From positions 1 to 41,617 of the forward strand of contig NZ_CANLRP010000065.1 of assembly GCF_947493425.1 (NCBI RefSeq): DNA of 41,617 bases, read 5' to 3'. Under the pieces are notes generated by a model, which saw nothing but the letters and a program-made list of their open reading frames with translations, did no database searches and was not told the origin of the DNA. Below are positions 35,543-41,617 of the stretch, piece by piece. Numbering within the stretch: position 1 is the stretch's first letter; the number at the start of each line of letters is the position of its first letter. This stretch comes from an uncultured Microscilla sp. (GTDB lineage: Bacteria; Bacteroidota; Bacteroidia; Cytophagales; Microscillaceae). The position numbers were made by a program, and so were the translations under genes.

Positions 35543-35608
35543 AGCTGTAAGTGGCCAGCAATATAAAGCTACAAGCCATGAGCGACAAGCTGCAAGTGGT
35601 TAGCAACT
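35543..35608. repeat. Degenerate 7-nt tandem repeat (AGCNNCA type), 9 units
   Basis: Units AGCTGTA, AGTGGCC, AGCAATA, then a 3-base slip, then AGCTACA, AGCCATG, AGCGACA, AGCTGCA, AGTGGTT and AGCAACT. The array begins 9 bases after the sprA stop, in a 347-base spacer that also holds a terminator and a second array. Confidence 0.65.
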
Positions 35609-35626
35609 ATATAGCCATTATAAAGC

Positions 35627-35667
35627 AAAAAGCCTGTTTCTATCTAACACTAGAAACAGGCTTTTTT
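35627..35667. terminator. sprA terminator
   Basis: AAAAAGCCTGTTTCTA and TAGAAACAGGCTTTTT pair perfectly over 16 bases around an 8-base loop, with T-runs on both strands. It can serve sprA and, in reverse, the convergent reductase gene. Confidence 0.9.
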
Positions 35668-35847
35668 ACTTGTGGCTCACTGCTCAAAGCACCAATATGC
35701 ATCGGTACCTAAGGACTTGCTCCTGTTGAGGTTTCTAACTATTAAATTCATAACCCACTGAAAGTTAATGCACTATGAATTGTTAGCTACCTGTGAACCG
35801 AATCTGTAGCTTGCTGTGATGAGCTCAACAAAGTTAAACAGGGAGCG

Positions 35848-35881
35848 ACTTGAAGCTTATCGCTCAAAGCTTGCTACTAAA
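35848..35881. repeat. Degenerate 7-nt tandem repeat (CTTG phase), 5 units
   Basis: CTTG, CTTA, CTCA, CTTG and CTAA occur at 35849, 35856, 35863, 35870 and 35877, exactly seven bases apart, ending at the stop codon of the reductase gene. Confidence 0.5.
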
Positions 35882-36883
35882 TTAGTTATCCATCACTTTC
35901 AACACCAGTTTGCCCAGTTTTTCACCACTAAACAAACGCAAAAAAGTTTCTCTAAAGTTCTCGATGCCCTCGTGTACATCTTCTCGACTTTTGAGCTTAC
36001 CTTGTGACATCCAGGTGCCCATTTCCATGGCAGCCTTTTGATAATCTTTGGCATAATCCAAAATAATGAACCCTTGCATAGTGCCTCGGTTTACCAATAA
36101 CGACAAATAGTTTTTAGGTCCTGCAATGCCCTCGGTACTGTTGTATTGTGAGATAGCTCCACACAATGGAACGCGTCCATGCATACGCAAATTGGCAAGT
36201 GCTGCATCCAAAATATCCCCCCCTACATTATCAAAGTACACATCTACTCCTTTAGGACATTCGCGTTTGATGGCAGCATGAATATCCTCATTCTTGTAGT
36301 CGATAGCACCATCAAAGCCAAGCTCATCTTTTAAATAAGCGCATTTTTCGGCACCTCCTGCAATGCCTACTACTTTACAGCCCTTGATTTTGGCAATCTG
36401 TCCGGCAATGCTACCTACCGCACCAGCTGCACCCGAAATTAGCACTGTTTCGCCTTCCTTGATTTTACCCACTTCGAGAATACCAAAGTAAGCAGTCATA
36501 CCGGGCATACCTAAAGTACCAATGTAAGTAGGCAACGACACCAAATTAGGGTCTACCTTAAACCAGCCCTTAGCATCAGTAGCCGCATATTGCTGTACAC
36601 CACCCCAACCTGAAAGATAGTCGCCCACCTGAAAATCAGGGTGTTTAGATTCCACTACTTCGCCTACCGATCCGGCACGCATTACCTCGCCAATGCCCAC
36701 AGGAGGCAAATAAGACTTGGCGTCGTTCATCCAACCACGCATAGCCGGGTCAAGCGAAATATAGTGTTGTTTTACTACTACTTCGCCCTCTTTTGCGGAA
36801 GGGATATCAGCTTTTACTGTTTCCCAGGTAGACTCATCTGGCAAACCCACCGGGCGTTGTTTTAGAATTACTTGTTTGTTCAT
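35882..36883 (-). CDS. NADP-dependent MDR-family oxidoreductase
   Basis: A 333-residue zinc-free medium-chain reductase of the prostaglandin/alkenal reductase (leukotriene B4 dehydrogenase) type, which reduces C=C bonds of enones and enals with NADPH. The N-terminal half begins KQVILKQRPVGLP and contains YISLDPAMRGWM (41-52), a family signature. The cofactor site is LISGAAGAVGSIAGQIAKIKG (148-168). Structural zinc-lobe cysteines of alcohol dehydrogenases are absent. It lies 174 bases downstream of fadH on the same strand. Its upstream region shares GTTGTATAAG and a TACTGA half-site (36932-36950) with the fadH promoter, so it is probably in the same TetR regulon. Confidence 0.9.
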   Translation of the reverse strand: MNKQVILKQRPVGLPDESTWETVKADIPSAKEGEVVVKQHYISLDPAMRGWMNDAKSYLPPVGIGEVMRAGSVGEVVESKHPDFQVGDYLSGWGGVQQYAATDAKGWFKVDPNLVSLPTYIGTLGMPGMTAYFGILEVGKIKEGETVLISGAAGAVGSIAGQIAKIKGCKVVGIAGGAEKCAYLKDELGFDGAIDYKNEDIHAAIKRECPKGVDVYFDNVGGDILDAALANLRMHGRVPLCGAISQYNSTEGIAGPKNYLSLLVNRGTMQGFIILDYAKDYQKAAMEMGTWMSQGKLKSREDVHEGIENFRETFLRLFSGEKLGKLVLKVMDN

Positions 36884-36931
36884 TGTTTTGGGTGTTTTAG
36901 TTATTGTTTGTGATTTATGAATAATTGATAG

Positions 36932-36950
36932 TCAGTAGCTTATACAACCT
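36932..36950 (-). promoter_or_regulatory. Possible TetR half-site and promoter of the reductase gene
   Basis: TCAGTA at 36932-36937 is followed by a TTATACAAC stretch, the same order as at the fadH operator (39208-39230). Only one half of the palindrome is present. Confidence 0.3.
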
Positions 36951-37026
36951 TAATCTAAAGCCTTGAAGCTGGTTTGCAAGCCATCAGCGTGATATAAAAT
37001 AAATAGCTACCTGTAGCACAGGGTAC

Positions 37027-39100
<2,074 letters not shown>

Positions 39101-39123
39101 TCATTGGTTTTGTAGTGATATGT

Positions 39124-39151
39124 AGTAGCAAGCTGTGAACTATAAGCTACA
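39124..39151. repeat. Degenerate 7-nt tandem repeat (AGCNNCA type), 4 units
   Basis: AGTAGCA, AGCTGTG, AACTATA and AGCTACA in register, between the fadH start and its operator. Confidence 0.5.
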
Positions 39152-39197
39152 AGTATTTCTTAAGCCACCCAACCATTACAGGTGAGGACGTTGATTT

Positions 39198-39213
39198 TAC
39201 TGAACGATCAGTA
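39198..39213. promoter_or_regulatory. TetR operator upstream of fadH
   Basis: TACTGAACGATCAGTA, a palindrome with perfect TACTGA/TCAGTA arms, 119 bases before fadH. The same sequence with small changes lies directly before tetR at 39892. The match extends into the flanks (TT before, TGTAAAA after). Confidence 0.75.
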
Positions 39214-39282
39214 TGTAAAAACTTATACAACTAGTCAAAAGGCTTAAACTAGTCGACATAGTTAAAAGTTTAAGAATTATTT

Positions 39283-39304
39283 TGTCATATTTGCAAATAT
39301 GACA
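39283..39304. promoter_or_regulatory. 22-bp perfect palindrome
   Basis: TGTCATATTTG at 39283-39293 is followed directly by its exact complement to 39304. It differs from the TetR operator. It lies between the tetR stop and the fadH operator, so a second regulator of fadH is possible. Confidence 0.5.
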
Positions 39305-39329
39305 CTTTTCCATGCCACCCACCAAGGCA

Positions 39330-39890
39330 TTAACTGCCAAGGTGCCGCATTGTACGTTCAAAAGCTTTTATCAGAAAATCCTTGTTTTTGTGTACCTGCA
39401 TCAAAATCAACGAACCCTCAATATCGGCAATGATCTGATGCGCCAGCTGTTGCGCCTTATTGGGTTGATATTCGTTCTCTAAAATGTACACAAAAGCCCG
39501 TTCCCAATCTATAAAAAAGACTTTTGTAAACTCAGCAAAAGCTTCTTCTATATGGGTGATTTCCAGCGCAGTATTGGCAAAAATACAACCTTGACAGTCT
39601 TTAGAAAACACCCGGTTTGACGCTTCAATCATTTGCTGCATACGGTCATAAGCAGGCATTTGGTCTTGGTAAGCAATAGAGAATACCTTGGCTTTGAAGT
39701 AACTATAAGAAGCTTTGAGCACCTCTTGCATAATTGCTTCTTTGTTTTTGAAATGATGATAAAATACCCCCTTAGTCAACCCATTAGCCTTGGCAAGCTG
39801 ATCGAGCGTGGTGCGGTAATACCCCTGCTTGCGGAAAACCTGGGTACAAATAGCAATAATTTCTTCTTTGGTGGTTTTTTTTATGGGCAT
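39330..39890 (-). CDS. TetR-family repressor of the fadH region
   Basis: A 186-residue TetR regulator. The DNA-binding helices are at residues 10-52 (TTLDQLAKANGLTKGVFYHHF). The ligand domain carries C99-Q-G-C102 followed by IFANTALE, a place where related repressors such as NemR have a reactive cysteine. With a dienoyl/enoyl reductase and an enone reductase next to it, the inducer could be an acyl-CoA or a reactive electrophile; this is inference. An operator ends one base before the start codon (39892-39907), which implies autorepression, and a near-identical one lies before fadH. The ATG at 39890 fits the family start. Confidence 0.9.
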   Translation of the reverse strand: MPIKKTTKEEIIAICTQVFRKQGYYRTTLDQLAKANGLTKGVFYHHFKNKEAIMQEVLKASYSYFKAKVFSIAYQDQMPAYDRMQQMIEASNRVFSKDCQGCIFANTALEITHIEEAFAEFTKVFFIDWERAFVYILENEYQPNKAQQLAHQIIADIEGSLILMQVHKNKDFLIKAFERTMRHLGS

Positions 39891-39891
39891 T

Positions 39892-39907
39892 TACTGAACG
39901 TTTAGTA
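39892..39907. promoter_or_regulatory. TetR operator at the tetR start
   Basis: TACTGAACGTTTAGTA, near-palindromic and followed by TGTAAAA as at the fadH operator. Binding here would block tetR transcription or its translation start. Confidence 0.75.
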
Positions 39908-40018
39908 TGTAAAAGTATATGGAAAGGCTGAGAATTTCAAATATTTTATAGAAGAAAAAAATAACGGGGCGAAATATTGTGTGGGCAAAGGAAGGAGGTG
40001 AGCGAAGCAGTAGGCAAA

Positions 40019-40240
40019 CTACTTTCGCCCTCTTACATGATAGCGTACAATGTCTTCTACCTGCCCATGTTCGCTCAATACCCTTCGCATACGTTTTTCT
40101 GACACCGCTCTTTTTTGGGGGTGGTAATAATCATACTTTACGTCCTTAAGTTTGAGCTTGTGCGCAGTAGACAAACCCGGGTATACATTGTTCATAAACC
40201 ACTCGAAAGCTTCAGCTATATTCTTAAAATCTTGAGTCAT
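40019..40240 (-). CDS. Small hypothetical protein
   Basis: A 73-residue protein, basic towards its C-terminus (HPQKRAVSEKRMRRVLSEHG). It begins MTQDFKNIAEAFEWFMNNVYPGLSTAHKLKL, a well-formed amphipathic helix, and ends RYHVRGRK. I recognise no family. Residue composition looks like a real small cytoplasmic protein, perhaps nucleic-acid binding because of its basic tail. It is on the same strand as tetR but 130 bases upstream of it, with the operator between. Confidence 0.6.
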   Translation of the reverse strand: MTQDFKNIAEAFEWFMNNVYPGLSTAHKLKLKDVKYDYYHPQKRAVSEKRMRRVLSEHGQVEDIVRYHVRGRK

Positions 40241-40302
40241 TGGGTGTTTGTTTTTTGCTTGTCAATATAAAGCTTTTTAACCTTAAGTAATGAAAGGTCA
40301 TG

Positions 40303-40323
40303 AGCTATAAGCCACAAGTAGGG
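40303..40323. repeat. Degenerate 7-nt tandem repeat (AGCNNCA type), 3 units
   Basis: AGCTATA, AGCCACA and AGTAGGG in register, in the spacer upstream of the small hypothetical gene. Confidence 0.4.
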
Positions 40324-40419
40324 TTACTTGTTTTGGTGGGCTAGAATTGTTTTTAAAAATTGGGTAAGTGCTTTGTATCGAAAATCTGGTTTTTATACTC
40401 TACCCTATTATTTTTTCGC

Positions 40420-40725
40420 CTCGGTTTGTGTCTTCCCAACCGAGTTTACGAGTCTTTAGATACCGATGTATATCGGTGCTCAGCAAAGCTAAATCGCCTC
40501 GTTGTAGCGCCTGTAAATAGTGTTTTTCAGAGTTCCGATCAGCTCGTGGAGACACCATAGCCGTCAGGTTAAGAGGAGCATAGTAAAAAAATCACTTAAA
40601 AATACCGTCACCGCCTCAGCGAGAGTCCCCACGCGCTTATCGAATCGCCAAAATTTAAATACTGAAAGATGTTTCATGAGGTAAAAAAATAGTAGCCTAA
40701 CGGCTATGGTGGAGGCACGAGCTGA
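40420..40725. repeat. Hairpin-rich noncoding region with 30-nt inverted arms
   Basis: Small hairpins CTCGGTT/AACCGAG (40420-40444) and ACCGAT/ATCGGT (40462-40477) precede a larger inverted repeat. Its arms at 40539-40568 and 40696-40725 match as TCAGCTCGTG, a 4-base mismatch, then CACCATAGCCGT and AGG. The 127-base loop is richer in CG than the surroundings. There is no supportable gene in the 685-base spacer 40241-40925. It may be a decayed mobile element or a structured RNA. Confidence 0.5.
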
Positions 40726-40890
40726 GGCGATGTGTATTCTTGGTTTTCGAACAGTGCTAGCGAAGCGTTGGCGTCAAGTGCTACTGCCTCCAAGTAAGTG
40801 TATATACTTTGGGCAAAATGTTGATCATAGATTGAGGAATGGCAACACTTTGTACCTCTGAGTTTAAATATCTTGCATCTGTAGAATAAA

Positions 40891-40922
40891 CCCTCTGATG
40901 ATTATTTCAGAGGGCTTTTTTA
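40891..40922 (+). terminator. Orphan terminator
   Basis: CCCTCTGA pairs with TCAGAGGG around a 7-base loop, followed by CTTTTTTT on the plus strand. No plus-strand gene precedes it. On the minus strand it lies just after the next gene's stop, with a weaker T-rich tail. Confidence 0.6.
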
Positions 40923-40925
40923 TAA

Positions 40926-41195
40926 CTATTTATTTTGCTGCAAATATTGCCAAACCTCTACATCGTTGCTGAGGTGGTGTATATGGGTTGACATCAGCCG
41001 TAGTTGGGCTGCCAGTTTTTTTTGGGGTGCCAAATCTTCGGCAGGTTGGGCGTTTGCTTCTAATAACTCTTGAGCATCAAAAGCCAATGCCTCGAGCCGA
41101 GCCATTAGATTTTGATGGAATAAATCTAAAATAATGTCTTGAAGGTCAAGCACAGGGCAAGTTTGTTGCCCATTCAAATTTTGAGTAACTTGCAT
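40926..41195 (-). CDS. Small hypothetical protein
   Basis: An 89-residue protein, helical and rich in Leu, Gln and Ala: LQDIILDLFHQNLMARLEALAFDAQELLEANAQ looks like a long helix, followed by a second (PQKKLAAQLRLMSTHIHHLSNDVEVWQYLQ). No signal peptide, membrane segment or recognised family. A helical bundle is likely. The upstream region contains two palindromic hairpins (41221-41281), which may control it. Confidence 0.6.
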   Translation of the reverse strand: MQVTQNLNGQQTCPVLDLQDIILDLFHQNLMARLEALAFDAQELLEANAQPAEDLAPQKKLAAQLRLMSTHIHHLSNDVEVWQYLQQNK

Positions 41196-41220
41196 ATTGT
41201 TAAGTAACTTGTATTTAACA

Positions 41221-41281
41221 AAAGCCCTTGAGGAGGTCGGTCAAAACTTACCTCTTGGGCTTTACTTTCACCGTGAAAGTA
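41221..41281. promoter_or_regulatory. Two adjacent hairpins upstream of the last small gene
   Basis: AAAGCCC/GGGCTTT with inner GAGG/CCTC (41221-41263) is followed immediately by TACTTTCA-CCG-TGAAAGTA (41263-41281). They lie 26-86 bases before the minus-strand start codon. They could be a terminator of an unseen transcript, an operator or a leader. Confidence 0.35.
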
Positions 41282-41413
41282 TAGACAAATATAGTGAAAT
41301 CGCCCGCCTTTTGCAAAGAAAAAACAGTTTAATTTATTGAAAATCAGCGCCTTATATGGTGAATCCACTAGTCGCATACTCGTAATTACAGGGCTTTCTT
41401 ATAAAAAATGAGA

Positions 41414-41507
41414 AACCTCTCTGAAGTTTGCAAAGTACGAAGTTTCGATCGGGCATGAAGACACTGCCCTCCGAGGGCAAGCTCGGAGCAGGCGAGGCGG
41501 AGAGGTT
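41414..41507. repeat. Nested inverted repeat at the window end
   Basis: AACCTCTC (41414-41421) is inverted as GAGAGGTT (41500-41507). Inside lies the perfect hairpin CTCCGAG/CTCGGAG (41469-41488). The 422-base stretch after the last gene has no supportable ORF. Confidence 0.4.
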
Positions 41508-41617
41508 ATTTTTTTGGCTTGAACTGTCCTCGAAAACCTGCTAGTGCATTGGGGGTTAAATAAGTTGCCTATTAATTTGGATGAATTTTGTTTTCTGACG
41601 AGTCGTAAAAATGGCGG

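Noticed and set aside
35543..35881. Repeats considered as a CRISPR array
   Set aside because: Units are 7 bases long and degenerate, with no spacers and no cas genes in the window.
40360..40560. 66-codon frame in the hairpin-rich spacer
   Set aside because: It overlaps several hairpins and one inverted arm; no motif or plausible start.

Overview
This window looks like chromosomal DNA of a gliding marine Bacteroidetes of the order Cytophagales, close to Microscilla. The evidence is a full-length sprA (outer-membrane channel of the type IX secretion system), a DUF4837 lipoprotein, TANNTTTG-type promoter elements, almost no Shine-Dalgarno sites, AT-rich spacers, and a periplasmic two-propeller Y_Y_Y sensor kinase. 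The organism name is inference; the phylum is well supported.

Layout. Positions 1-77 are the 3' end of a group II intron (part of domain V and all of domain VI). Positions 107-6000 hold accessory single genes: a DUF1835 protein, a secreted HExxH protein, a lipoprotein with a G8 tract, a soluble PAS histidine kinase, a GNAT acetyltransferase and a SixA-type phosphatase, with two miniature mobile elements between the last two. Positions 6455-8809 hold the most unusual gene: a single polypeptide joining a GHKL ATPase and transducer (TopoVI-B-like) to a catalytic-tyrosine winged helix and Toprim domain (TopoVI-A/Spo11-like), the architecture called topoisomerase VIII. It has its own upstream terminator and promoter.

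Positions 9123-17905 hold tatA, gatA, an MltD-type lytic transglycosylase, the DUF4837 lipoprotein and maeB, with an alpha/beta hydrolase on the other strand in between. Positions 17906-27115 hold a HbpS/GlcG-type protein, a LysR regulator divergent from NADP-isocitrate dehydrogenase, an unrecognised protein, and the 1196-residue propeller kinase. Then come ruvA and sprA (27201-35534). The tatA...DUF4837-maeB...ruvA-sprA genes resemble a block I remember as conserved in Bacteroidetes, so 17.9-27.1 kb looks like later insertion. Positions 35882-39890 hold a small regulon: an MDR-family reductase, 2,4-dienoyl-CoA reductase (fadH) and a TetR repressor, with near-identical operators before fadH and tetR. 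The window ends with two small unknown proteins and hairpin-rich noncoding DNA.

The spacers carry much of the novelty. There are two miniature inverted-repeat families, each present twice with clear 3-bp target duplications, one of them inserted exactly at a stop codon that it rebuilds. A third, 392-bp element has 15-bp inverted ends and an 11-bp target duplication. At least eight spacers or gene ends carry degenerate tandem repeats with a strict 7-nt period. No tRNA, rRNA or CRISPR array was seen.
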